Source: Arachnopeziza araneosa
Lineage: Eukaryota; Ascomycota; Leotiomycetes; Helotiales; Arachnopezizaceae
NCBI GenBank assembly: GCA_003988855.1
Contig: QYAI01000114.1
Coordinates: forward strand, 24,672 to 88,671
Direction: 5' to 3'
Length of the DNA stretch: 64,000 bases
Shown here piece after piece: positions 54,014 through 64,000 of this stretch (its first letter is position 1; every line of letters starts with the position of its first letter). The position numbers were made by a program, and so were the translations under genes. The notes beneath the pieces were generated by a model. It was given only the letters and a program-made list of their open reading frames with translations. It did not search any database and had not been told where the DNA came from.

Positions 54014-56046
54014 TTAAGCTTTCTTTGCCTTCTTCCCCGTAATCCTCTCTTCAATCTCCGCAATCCTTTCCTCGACCTTGTCCCCCAACCTCTCGACCTC
54101 CCCTTCCACTCTTGTAATCCAACTCTCCTCCTCATAAACTTTCACCCTGTCCGCATATTTCAAGATGTCACTCTTTACAGTGTTTTCGATTTCCGCTCCC
54201 CTGCCCGCTGCGACTCTCAAGATCATATCGTTGAGACTCTGTCGTCCCAATATATCCACATGATCACCCGTGTTTGGACCCCCACGAGGGGAGAACCGAT
54301 CAGGCTCGTGGGGCATTTCAAAGACTGTGATTTTGGCTCCGGCAGGGTTATAGCGACGCATATGCCAACCTTTGTTACACATGTATGCTGAAGACAACAG
54401 GTTGACCGTGCCATCACCTTCGCCAAGGATTACGCCATGGTTGATATTATCCTTTGTGAGTGCTGTGTCAATGGTGATGTTCAATGAAGAGAGAGGATTA
54501 TCAGGGGTACGGTAGAAATAGGAACGTTCAGTCGGCTTGCCGATACCTGCGCTTCTGTTAATGCAAAATTTTGGTTGCATATGAAGATACACTTACCATA
54601 AAAGCAGTAGATTTTCAAGCTTGGTGCGAGTGGCAAGCGAGTCTCAAGAGGGTTGATCCATTTTCTTGGATCTCGCTCGTTGGCTTCCACCTCCTTGGTT
54701 GTATGCGCAATTCCATGAGAGTAGCTTCCACGGATTTGATCCCGATACCATTGCTCGGTCGTGTTCAACAAATATTCCATGCTGTCCTCGACGGTCAAAT
54801 TTCGATATCCAGTCGTCGCATTATCTTGCTTAAAGTTCAAGAACTCCCCAAAACTAACAGCTTGATCGGGTAAGTCATCGGGTGCCCAAGTGGCGTTTCC
54901 CCAGACGGCATTTCCACCCATTGGGAGCATGGAACTGATACCTGGCATAGCTCTGAATATCTCCGCTCTTTCTTCTTTGCTAAGAAATTTCTCAAGGCCG
55001 TATACAGCAAAAGCGTTGAGCTGCGCTGTGTCTTTCATCTCCCCCGAAAGCACAGCTGGAAGTCCTTTAAGAGCACCTAGCATACAGCCAGAGATATTGA
55101 TCCACGCTTCCACGTACTTTTCAACCCATTCATCACCTCCTTTCCCACCATGCGGGCTCCCAACCCAGTGAAAGAAATAGAACATCACCTGACTTCCCAT
55201 CGAGTGACTGACTACCACGGCTTTCTTTCCAGTCGTCTCATAAGCCATCTCAATATACCTCATCAGTCTCGTAAAATACTGGTCTCTAACCTCTAGGTTG
55301 GCATAGGAAAGCCTCCAATCATAAGCAGCCGTGTATGAATTTGTGGGATCGTACCCAATCGTCGCCAAATTCTCCAAGATCTTGTTCCAGATCCAATATC
55401 CCGTAATAAAAAAGTCGGCGGCATCAAAACCTTGCGCAGCGCGTAATTTAATCCCGCCCGGCGGATCCAACCCCGTCTGTTTATCTAACATGATATGTTT
55501 CTTCCAGCTCTCTTTATCCAACACCAACGCCCTCATCATGCTCCAGCTTCCCCATAACCTCTTTCTAAAATACTGCCTGGAAGCATTTGTCGTTCCCCAA
55601 CTCTCCAGACCTGTACTAATAACTCCGGGAACCATGACCACGGGGTGATTCGCTTTCACACCCTGTGAAAGGAGATTCAATCCGACCGAAAACGAGTCAT
55701 AGTTGACCACATCTCTCTCTCCCTGAACCAGATCTTTCGCATCCTTAACGAAGCCTGCGGGTAGCACATCTATTATACTATCCATGCTCAGCTCACCCAG
55801 CTCGGGAAACTCAATGAGATCCGATCGTTTGGCGAAGAAGCCGGCGACGACGATCCCAAAGAGGCCGCCGAGGAAGAAGATGGAAGTCGAGCCACGCTTG
55901 CGCGGCTTGTGCTTCTTGTGGTGGGCTTCCTCGCCCATGATCTTGGAGACGGGCGCGAGCTTTACCTCTTCGGCTTTCTCGGGAGCATCGGGGGGAGGAG
56001 GGGTGGCGCGTTTGGAGAAGAGACGGTTGCGGAGGGAGGAGGCCAT
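54014..56046 (-). CDS. LRO1: Phospholipid:diacylglycerol acyltransferase (LRO1)
   Basis: Two exons, 56046..54597 and 54546..54014, with a 50-bp intron, give 660 residues, as in yeast Lro1 (661). The enzyme makes triacylglycerol at the ER by moving an acyl chain from a phospholipid to diacylglycerol. A basic cytosolic N-terminus (KKHKPRKRG) precedes one transmembrane helix (about 53-72), leaving the catalytic domain in the lumen. The lipase-type nucleophile is Ser282 in SHSMGS. The lid motif is GSWSMMRALVLDKESW, and GLDPPGGIKLRAAQG is also family-typical. The likely acid and His are in EGDGTVNL and DHVDILG of exon 2. The intron lies inside CFYGIGKPTERSYFYR. It is head to head with NAA30. Confidence 0.95.
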
Positions 56047-56373
56047 GGTGAGGTGTTATGTGCGGATCTGGGAGAGGAAAAGAGTGAAGTCAGTCGAGCG
56101 GACGAAAGTGCATAATGTTAGCGTTGAGGAGGTTGTTGATACTGAGACGTTTCTCCAGTTTTTGCAGCGGAACGTCGGTTACGTCAGGGTTGATTTTAGG
56201 CGCGCCAGCTGCCGGCGACGGGCGCTCTCTCGCCTGTACGAGCAAACGCCAAACGCCCCGGCTGATGGATAGCCTGAGGTACGCCACGCTCCCGTGCCTA
56301 TTGACTTGCATGTGATAGTGGCTCCTCAAAATCTCCCCACAGTCCGCCCCTTCTCTTCTCCAGGATCAACAAC
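56047..56373. promoter_or_regulatory. LRO1/NAA30 bidirectional promoter
   Basis: These 327 bp separate two divergent start codons. A TTACGTCA word (56179..56186) matches the binding site class of fungal bZIP (ATF/CREB, AP-1-like) factors. Its use is not proven. The right end has the pyrimidine-rich sequence of an NAA30 leader. Confidence 0.4.
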
Positions 56374-57017
56374 ATGGGAGACGATCCGAATGCCGCTCAA
56401 GTGGAACTACCCACCGAATTGCGGTATATCCAGTACTCGCACTCCTTGGAGAAACAATATCTCCCTTCGATTCGAGCTCTCATCTCCAAAGACCTGAGTG
56501 AGCCATACAGCATCTATGTATACCGCTATTTCCTGTACAATTGGGGTCATCTGTGTTACATGGTACGCTCAAACATCGTTCCTTCTGAACCATAGCAGGC
56601 ATTTATTTATGATTTACCCAGGCACTCGATCCTCAAAGCTCCCACCTTGTAGGTGTGGTCATCTCAAAACTCGAACCCCATGTTCCGCACACCACACTCT
56701 CCCCTACCACTCTTCGCGGTTACATCGCCATGCTAGCGGTCTCTTCTTCCTACCGTAACCATGGCATCGCTACTACGCTGGTCCGCAAAGCTATAGATGC
56801 CATGATTGAGCGGGATGCGGATGAGGTCATTCTAGAGACCGAGGAGACCAATGCCCCGGCGATGAAACTGTATGAAAGGTTGGGGTTCATAAGAAGTAAG
56901 AAACTGCACAGGTACTATCTGAATGGGAGCAGTGCGTATAGGCTAGTCTTGCAGCTGAAGAAGGTGGAGGACATGGTTGGGGATCGAGAAGTAGAGGGAG
57001 AGGCGGTGGTGGTTTGA
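56374..57017 (+). CDS. NAA30: NatC N-alpha-acetyltransferase catalytic subunit NAA30 (MAK3)
   Basis: Two exons, 56374..56562 and 56622..57017, with a 59-bp intron, encode 194 residues. NatC acetylates N-termini that begin Met followed by a hydrophobic residue. The GNAT fold is complete: RYIQYSHSLEKQYLPSIRAL and the DLSEPYSIYVYRYF substrate loop typical of Naa30, then YIAMLAVSSSYRNHGIATTL with the acetyl-CoA P-loop pattern R-x-x-G-I-A, then EVILETEETNAPAMKLYERL and GFIRSKKLHRYYLNG. The intron lies after CYM at a codon boundary. The tail is short and acidic. It converges on the DUF1917 gene with 190 bp between stop codons. Confidence 0.95.
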
Positions 57018-57207
57018 GAATCTGCACGTAGGATTAACGCAGTGGAAAGTAACGAATTTCAGGGTGAGTATCTTTCAAGCTGGCGTTTAGCGTTGCTTGA
57101 TTTCTATTTGCATTACAGGAGCTGTGGTCTGAGCATAATCTGAGGGTCAAAAAGTATCACCATGGGTATCTAGAAGCAAAAATCTTTCCCAATCTACGCT
57201 TGTCCAT

Positions 57208-58358
57208 CTACTCTTTCTTCTTGCTATAAAAGAACCCTTCTGATTTGGTCTTTGTGTTGGCTGAATCGGATTGAAATATGTCGGATGATTTGTACAACGA
57301 CGCTTGAATTCCCCACTGGTTGTCAGATTTCAGTCCCAAGTATGTATAAGCATCTTTTTCAAAGTCAGTTCAGGCAACGTTCATTGCTGCGAGGCGCTTA
57401 CCGCATTTGTAATATATGGGTTTTCCCATTCTTTCAATGATTCCGAGATCTTTCAATTTGAACAATACGCGCGACACATCTTTCATATCCGTAAAGTCTT
57501 CAGTGTATATGCATATGACATGTGCTTCTCTAGCATTTCCGTTAAAGGGGGCAACTTTGGCTGCGGTACCCAGATCGTTGTTTGCTGTAGCACGCGCCAC
57601 AACTGCCCACACTGCATTGATCTCATTATTTTGACAGAATATCATCCACTGCCCTGAATTAGTTGCGGCCATGCAAGTCACAGTTTGAACTCACTTTGCC
57701 GGATCTACAATGAAGCTTGACAGCTGTGTCTAAGAGTCTCTTTACAATCATGTCCTTCTCCTTGTTGACGAGTTTGGTGATTGTCCATTTGGCTTTACCC
57801 GGATTCTTCTTCTCGAAATCATGCCCGAGTCCGGACAGTTCTTCCAGCAGCTTTGTGCCAGCTCTCATGAAATTTGCCCAGTCCGTCTCTTCCTCCGCTG
57901 GGCCCTCGGCGGTGTGTTCCCTGATCTCACCCGACCTCGTAGGAGCTTTCCTGTACGGGTTGCTAATGAATATCCAGTAGACTGGATCAGACGGTGTGGT
58001 AGTTGCAGGTGGAAGTCTTTCCAGGAATTCTTCCACCGTTTCCGAGAGCTGCCGAGCATCAGGTCGACCCTCGTAGGGATTGTAGAATTTCTGGTCCTGA
58101 GATGGATGGCCTGTGGCAAGGTTTACTGTTGCTATCTCTGTGATGGATGGCGAGTGAGCCTCCCAGTAGTCCGAGGTCGAGAATGAAGCAGCTCGCTCTT
58201 CCAACTCGAGCTTGGTAGCCTCATTACCTGAGCAGGGTCAGCGACCTGGATGCATTGAAAAGGTTATGATATTCACCATAAAAGTCTGATTCATCCGAGA
58301 GGTATCCCAACTCATCCGCTTGATCTCTCATGTCCTTTCCTTGTCTTCCTATCGCCAT
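57208..58358 (-). CDS. DUF1917 (UPF0696/BLES03-like) protein
   Basis: Four exons, 58358..58277, 58227..57695, 57648..57402 and 57353..57208, encode 335 residues. All junctions keep frame: donors GTGAAT, GTGAGT and GTAAGC, introns 49, 46 and 48 bp. The fold of the family resembles eIF4E in structural work on BLES03, but its cellular role is unknown. Recognisable parts are the N-terminal ELGYLSDESDFYG, the phrase YWIFISNPY, and the rejoined SGKWMIFC. Next are VWAVVARATANNDLGTAAKV, HVICIYTEDFTDMKDVSRVL, and the C-terminal PIYYKCDAYTYLGL followed by WGIQASLYKSSD. The gene ends with a Lys/Ser-rich tail. Met10 (58331) is an alternative start. It is divergent from DPH7. Confidence 0.9.
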
Positions 58359-58984
58359 TGTCAAAATTACGAGAGGGGATGAACAGAAACACGTAATCAC
58401 GGTGCTACAATAGCTGGCGGCAGGGAGAGTAAAGGTTGGGGTCTATGGCGAGGAGTGCACAACACATGACATGTTGTCTTCCAACATGAAAGAATATGGG
58501 GATACTCAAACTTATATCATCTCGATGATGTCGTCAAAAGCAGGTTGCAAAGGGTCCAGAAAGTGGAAGACGGCCAGGCAAAGGCAAGGCAAGATGGTTC
58601 CGTCTCGCCACGGCTCTCGCGTGGGCTGAACTGGAATCTTCCCCGATTGGACCAATCAACACCATATGAAGTTCCTTTTTCTTCACACCAAATCACGATC
58701 CAGATTATTGGCAGTGACTCTTCCATTCATTGATTCTGAAACGCATCCAAGCTGTTTCCCCGGGAGATGGAGCACACTTCCCATTGGCTAGAATGCTTTG
58801 TCAGCATTTCACGTCCAGCGTGGTTTTAAATGTAGTTTACATATACTAATATTTTGTATGGAGTTGAAAGACTTTCTAAGAATCATAACCGGCCGTCTGT
58901 ATTATATCTTTCCCCGACACTTCAAAAATTTCCAGGGACTGTTACCTAGACTTTACTCTTCCACGCCTCGGAAACGGTACAGAA
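58359..58984. promoter_or_regulatory. Divergent promoter, DUF1917 and DPH7
   Basis: These 626 bp lie between two divergent start codons. The right end is a presumed leader of the WD40 gene. No recognisable element stands out and I see no other gene. Confidence 0.4.
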
Positions 58985-60599
58985 ATGGATGTTTCGTCCG
59001 CAGCGCCACCACATCCCGCAATCACGCCCAGATGGTCCAGGTCGATCAAGAAGCTCTGGTCTACAGACATAGATCTAGGCTGTGCTTGCCTGGAGTTCGT
59101 ACCCGAAGTGACGGAAGATAGCGAGGCCAATCATTTCGTTATTGGAACATATAACTTGTTAAAAAGTGATCCCAGTGGTATCGACGCTGACCCTGAAAGC
59201 GAAGCCTCCAAGTCACCTACGCCAGCCACCCCTCAAACGAGAAATGGGAGCTTGTCACTTTGGAGGCTCTCTGGAGACGAGGCGTAAGAAAAGCAATCCC
59301 ACAAGTTTCATCAAAGGCAACATCTCACTATGATATAGGCTCATGGAGGACAGTGTCATACATCCGGCAGGTGTTTTTGACCTCAAGTTCTACGCAGATA
59401 CAAAGAACTTCGCAGTAGCTGGGAGCAATGGCACTGTATCCATGTACCGTGTCCAAGATCATGGCAGTGATCGTGCTCGCAGTCTCGTCCATATATCGAC
59501 AGTGGAACTCTTCCCACCAGATATCATGGTCCTCCATATCGCCTGGCAAGTAAAGACCTGCTCTCGCGGAGTCTTTCCTATCATAGCTGTCACGACCTGC
59601 GCTCCTGATTGTGGAGTATACGTTTTCTTCGTCTCCGAAGATTTTGTGACCGTGACGCAGCGTCCCACCGCATCCAACAGTGTTAAGTCTCCGACAATAG
59701 TACACGAGGTTGAGCCTGTGAAACGCCATACGGATAATGTGTGGACTGTCACCTTCTCAAACGACCTTACGCTGTACTCTGGCGCCGACGATTGCACGTT
59801 TAAGAGAACCGTTCTTGATCACTCTCCTGAGACAGATACGTATATAGAACAAGAGCTTTCGATACCGGGTGAGTTTCCTGGCCATCAAGCAGGTACGTTT
59901 TAAAGTCCCATTACTTCCGCGGCAGTTGGAGGACACGAGAGTCATCTCATTCATCTGAGATTGAGGAGAATGTGAAAACCCAAAACATTTTGGCTTTCAC
60001 TGGAGTATGGAAAAATTTCATAAGAATATGGAAATCCTACAGCAGAACACAGGAATGTTTCAAAACTCCTGCAACATCCGCTTATAAGATACACAGGTGA
60101 TATCAACTAACTCGAACCAGGCGTGACCTCAACGATGGTCCTCCCATTCCCCCCGGGTCCTCACGGCGACCACCTCGTGGTAACAGGGAGCTACGACGAC
60201 CACGTGCGGCTCTGGACCACCAACACCCTCAGTCCAACGCGGGCCAGGAAAGAAGCCGAGCTGCCCATCGGCGGCTGTGCGTGGCGCTTGCAGATGATGG
60301 AGAACGGCCCCACGCAGAGCACCGATGCAGCAGCAGCAGCCACCACGTCGTTCTGCATCCTCGCGTCCAGCATGCAGGCCGGCTTCAAGATCCTCGAGAT
60401 CCGCGGGCGCTGGGGCGGCGACTGGTGCATCGCGGAGCTGGCCGAGGCCGTCGAGGCGCGGGTCCTGAATTACGCGGCGGGGGTGAGGCCGATGAGGGGG
60501 CCGGCGGTGGGTGCGGAGAGGGTCATTGTCAGTTCGAGCTTTTATGAGAGGACGCTCTCGCTCTGGTCGTGGGATCCCAAGGTGCCGGTGGGGAACTAA
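58985..60599 (+). CDS. DPH7: Diphthine methyltransferase-like WD40 protein (DPH7/RRT2)
   Basis: Three exons, 58985..59283, 59339..59892 and 60121..60599, encode 443 residues. DPH7 removes a methyl ester in the last steps of diphthamide formation on elongation factor 2. WD40 blades are visible: GSLSLWRL, HPAGVFDLKFYADTKNFAVA, HTDNVWTVTFSNDLTLYSGA, the family-typical GHQAGVTS bridging exons 2 and 3, then GDHLVVTGSYDDHVRLW and the last-blade SFYERTLSLWSW. I chose the donor at 59893 (GTACGT) because it restores HxAGVT. Another donor, GTGAGT at 59869, is in the same phase and would remove eight residues. Exon 3 is much more GC-rich than the rest and has an Ala run coded by GCA. Confidence 0.85.
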
Positions 60600-61114
60600 C
60601 GTCGTGGGTGAAGCCAGCATGACACCCACGAATAGATATCACTCGAATGGTTGAGCAAATCAAGAGACTCAACCTCCTCTCGAGCCCGCTCAAGTGAATG
60701 TCTCGGCCTCTCTTGGGCATTTCAGTGTAAGATATCAAGGACTAAAATTCGTCCAGGATAACAAAGAGATCGATCAGTTTTAGGAGACAAAATCATCCAA
60801 TAACAAAGATCAATATAATATATCAAATCTGCATATACAAGAGCAACCATCAGTAGAAACATCTAAACCCGGAGCCTATTAGGCTGTACACTTTTGTCAT
60901 AAATGCCCCGTTATTTCCATAACCCAAGTCCAAGTCCAAACCCATCCCCAACCTCAAAATAAACTCCAATACAAATCCCATGTATGCACCCATATATACC
61001 AAAACTTGATATCAACCCGGACCATCTTCGATTATATCAACACATAAATTCATCGACTCTCAAACGTCATTGGCACATATTCCAGTCATTCACAATCACC
61101 TACAACTCAATTCC
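60600..61114. other. Convergent 3' spacer
   Basis: These 515 bp lie between the stop codons of DPH7 and the transcription factor. They are AT-rich with repeated CCAAGTCCAA-type words near 60925-60950. They should hold both 3' untranslated regions. Confidence 0.45.
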
Positions 61115-63320
61115 TCATACAGCGAGATAAATCGCCGCTAGTCTTTCCATTGTGTCACCTTGGGAATCAGTCGCCTTCTTGAGCAGATTCTTACGCTCCC
61201 TCTCCCAAGCCTCCCGCTGCATGACCTCTCTCTGTTGTAGGGGGTTGAGTGCGTAGCCTGCAATTGCTTTCTCAACTTGATTGATAACTTCATGGTTATT
61301 CTGAGACACCGGAGGTGGTTCTCCTCTTTCTGGCTTTGATATTTCAGGACCGCTGAGACTAGTAGTGGTGGGTGCAGGTTGTGCGGCATTCACTGGTGCG
61401 GAAGGTGCTGGATAGGTCATTCCTGCTCCAGCGGATAAGCCGAGGGAGGCTTGATGCACCATGGCATCGCGTCGGATGATCATGGAAGGGAGACGGAGTT
61501 GAAACTGTGTTTTGTCAATTTATGTCATCTCCTCAGGACGGAAAGGTACTCGTGACTTACATTTGATAAGACCTTTGCGTGGTTTAGACCAATCTCCTCG
61601 CTGATGTATATCAATCTTCCCTTTGTCCACATGCGCTGCATATCAGAGATATAATCGGTGTTTGAGATGGATAAGAGCGGCCACATGCAGAAGAAACCAC
61701 CAATCGCTTTTGGAGGCGTAAAGGCATCACTCGGTGTTGAGTAGCCAGTAAAATCACCCGCTTTCAGCACTCCTTCCGACGTTATTCGCCAGCCTAGATG
61801 ATACGGGATTGACGCAATAACATCTGTAATGAGATCTACGCACAATCTCACAGACGTTGCGTACTCAGGAGTTGTGCGGTAGTCAACGGGTGAGCAGATC
61901 CATGCTGCGCAACGCACAATAGCGCCTGAGATGAAAAGCCGTGCTATTCGAGACTGGTTCCATGTGGCTGCGATATAGATATCTCCGAACATGTCGACTT
62001 TGCCCGGGCAGACATCTGCTTTCGTGATGTCTCCGCCAGGAACCTGGTCCACCCACGCAACCGTGCGTGGTAACCACTCCGGCGGTAACCTTGATTCCCA
62101 AGTCAGATACTCCTGCTCCATAGCTTGAGCACGCTTCATAAAATTCAATATTTGCTGAAAATATTCGGGGGTGCGAGGGTAGTTGGCAAGCGCATCATTG
62201 ATCTCAGACCGAAGCTCCGCTACGCGCATGTTGAGCTTCGTTATAAAGACGTCTGCATCATTCTTTGCAGTGTCGTTTACCCACCAATCTGACCCTAGTG
62301 TGGGGGCCTTTGCACTCGTCAGAGAGGAGACGATCTACCGTGCAGTCAGCATATAGCGGTTAGCTACTGGTTGCTGAGGCTTACCATTTGAGTTCTCACG
62401 CATGCAAAAAGAGAATATCCTACTTTGGTGCGTAACTGTTTCTTCCCTCGCATCTTCACTAGTTGCACTGCTCCATCAATATGTGAAAACCAAGCCATTG
62501 CATTGCTCTTCTCCGAAGCTATGTTCTCAAAGAAGCCAAGCATTATGATGGAAGCTAAAGTCTGATCTGTCTTCTGCTGCGCGGGATTCTGAAGCGCGAG
62601 GTTTAGAGTCTTGAGAGCTTTTGTATAGTAAGCAAATGCTTGCGACATTAATGGGCCACCTCTTGCACTTGGCTGGTTTGCCAATGCTGCAAACGATACC
62701 GCCGAGAATGCAAGCGCTAGTTGGGAGTCTGGCGCCTCGGTTTTCAGCATCGGCATCAGAAAATCGAAATAACCTCTAGTGGAGTGTCGTGGAGTTATGA
62801 CATAATTCGACAAAAAAAAACAAGGCGCCTGTTGATCGAAAGGAACCACTGGAGGAGACATTGGTGCCAGTGTCATTAAATCATCTACAACAGAACCCGA
62901 GGCTGCGAGAGGTGGAGCTTGCTCATCATCTTCTTCGATTGGCATTATGGCAAATGTCATCTGCTGACTGGCAAATGACATCTGCGCGCTGACTTTCTTG
63001 CTGTTCACCGCTCGCCGTGCCCTTCTCTCCGTCGCTTGCGTCTCGTTTCGGAAAACAAGGTCGAAATCGTCCTTGTATCCAGGACATACCCGTCTAGATT
63101 TGGTACCTTTTAAACGTCAGCATCGTACTAGCGAAGTGTATGTATTCCGTTGAGCCATACATTGATTGCACGTCGGTTTGGTTTCATCGCACTATTGGAG
63201 GGGTATGTTAGCATTCGTTTCCGGCAAATTCCCACCGGTCGGCCACATTCGTTTGCATACCTTAATCCTTCTCGTCCTACACATTTGACAACCTCTCGAG
63301 GGTTTCCCACAGTAAACCAT
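61115..63320 (-). CDS. Zn2Cys6 transcription factor with fungal-specific regulatory domain
   Basis: Five exons, 63320..63261, 63191..63161, 63106..62385, 62334..61561 and 61504..61115, encode 658 residues. Joining the first three exons builds a perfect zinc cluster right after the start: C-x2-C-x6-C-x6-C-x2-C-x6-C, Cys11 to Cys38, beginning CQMCRTRRIKC and ending VCPGY. Such factors bind CGG-containing DNA through two zinc ions held by six cysteines. The middle carries the helical regulatory domain of fungal factors (blocks around LALAFSAVSFAALAN and ASIIMLGFFENI). The C-terminus is Pro/Gln-containing with a predicted coil. Introns are 69, 54, 50 and 56 bp. The regulated pathway cannot be read from neighbours; none is metabolic. 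Confidence 0.93.
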
Positions 63321-64000
63321 GATGTCCTCCAAGACGTGTATATTCAGAGTTGATCTGAGTGGAGGTGAGGATTGCCCAATGGGAGACGATCAGCAGTCGC
63401 GTTCTCCAGTCCTCAGAGCCACTTTGTTCCGCCAACCTGGGTCAAGTGTGGTTGAGTAGCACTGTGGGGTATGTCTCGGTACCCGATCTTCATCTGCGGC
63501 TTGGGTTGAGCAGGCGCGTGTTTACGCAGATCCCAAAAAAAAAGATTTGTGTTCAGAAGGAGATCTAGTCTGATACCGATAGAAATCTAGTCTTGGGATG
63601 GCTTTTGTACACAGATGACAGCAGGACGAATTGTGTGGTCGGAGCGGGAAGTTTATGTCGACAGGTGGAGAAGGGCCCCGGTCTGCAGGATCTCAAACAG
63701 TGGACATTGAAAAGTCAGGGTCGTCGGCTGCTGGAGGTTGGGCGTGCATCCGCCAATTGTGTGTGTTGGTGACAACCGGATGGCTGGAGGGAGGGAAAGG
63801 GTGGGATGAAGTCCAGCCCAGGGCCTTGAAGAGAGCGGCCTGCAAGAATCCAGTGGCTTGGGAGAGGATTCCTGCAGCTGTCTACCGTGTCGGCAGAGGG
63901 GTCAAGGCGGAGATGAGTGGGTGCTGTTGGACTGCCGCTCGAGATGCAGTGCAGGCTGGTAGAGGAGGAGGAGGAGGAGGAGGAGGAGGAGGAGGAGGAG
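63321..64000. other. Promoter side of the transcription factor, to window end
   Basis: This holds the promoter and leader of the Zn2Cys6 gene. It becomes G-rich toward the right, and the window ends inside a (GGA)n run. No gene is supported; one could start beyond the edge. Confidence 0.45.
63961..64000. repeat. (GGA)n trinucleotide repeat at window edge
   Basis: A run of about 13 GGA/GAG triplets reaches the last base and is cut by the window end, so its full length is unknown. Confidence 0.9.

Noticed and set aside
1..64000. CRISPR arrays, prophage, insertion sequences, intact retroelements or biosynthetic gene clusters
   Set aside because: None seen. Tandem repeats have no spacers, there are no transposase or integrase motifs, and neighbouring genes are unrelated housekeeping genes.

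Overview
The window is nuclear DNA of a filamentous ascomycete (Pezizomycotina). The gene style of Leotiomycetes such as Sclerotiniaceae fits best, but that placement is inferred from remembered protein resemblance and was not searched. The signs are intron-split genes with short introns (mostly 43-80 bp, GT..AG), CA-rich leaders, a sterol glucosyltransferase of the ATG26 type, a DIM-2-type DNA methyltransferase, complex I subunits (so not a Saccharomyces-type yeast), and a Zn2Cys6 regulator. I rebuilt 20 confident protein genes by joining exons through splice sites and reading frame. There is also one small uncertain gene and one intron-bearing tRNA.

Layout. 1-15 kb: a membrane protein with an SGSI-repeat ectodomain, a ketopantoate reductase, complex I subunit GRIM-19 (four tiny exons), the RNA polymerase II CTD phosphatase FCP1, and sterol 3-beta-glucosyltransferase ATG26. 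15-20 kb: CMR1 (DNA-damage WD40 protein) head to head with an MTF2-like mitochondrial RNA factor, then a DUF3602 protein. 21.9-30 kb: a 1525-residue DIM-2-like cytosine methyltransferase, divergent from a NYN-domain nuclease-like protein. 30.6-34.6 kb: a small gene and a Gap1/Sar1-type RasGAP. 34.6-43.5 kb: about 9 kb without a gene I can support, ending in dense simple repeats. These include a mirrored CCCTT/AAGGG tract able to form a hairpin and quadruplexes. 43.5-64 kb is dense again: a Lee1-like CCCH protein, RPL28, CDC7 kinase and condensin subunit CND1 (divergent), tRNA-Val, PDAT (LRO1) and NatC catalytic subunit NAA30 (divergent), a DUF1917 protein and DPH7 (divergent), and a Zn2Cys6 transcription factor.

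Most genes are unrelated housekeeping genes and there is no biosynthetic cluster. The functional links I can see are chromosome and cell-cycle functions (CDC7, CND1, CMR1). Their divergent promoters carry ACGCGT (MluI cell-cycle box) sites, which suggests shared G1/S control. I found no CRISPR array, prophage, intact transposon or clearly new multi-gene system. The best leads are the small gene with an open frame beyond its TGA, the mirrored repeat in the desert, the MCB promoters, and unusual exon designs (a 9-nt last exon, a 19-nt first exon, a stop-free 48-nt intron).
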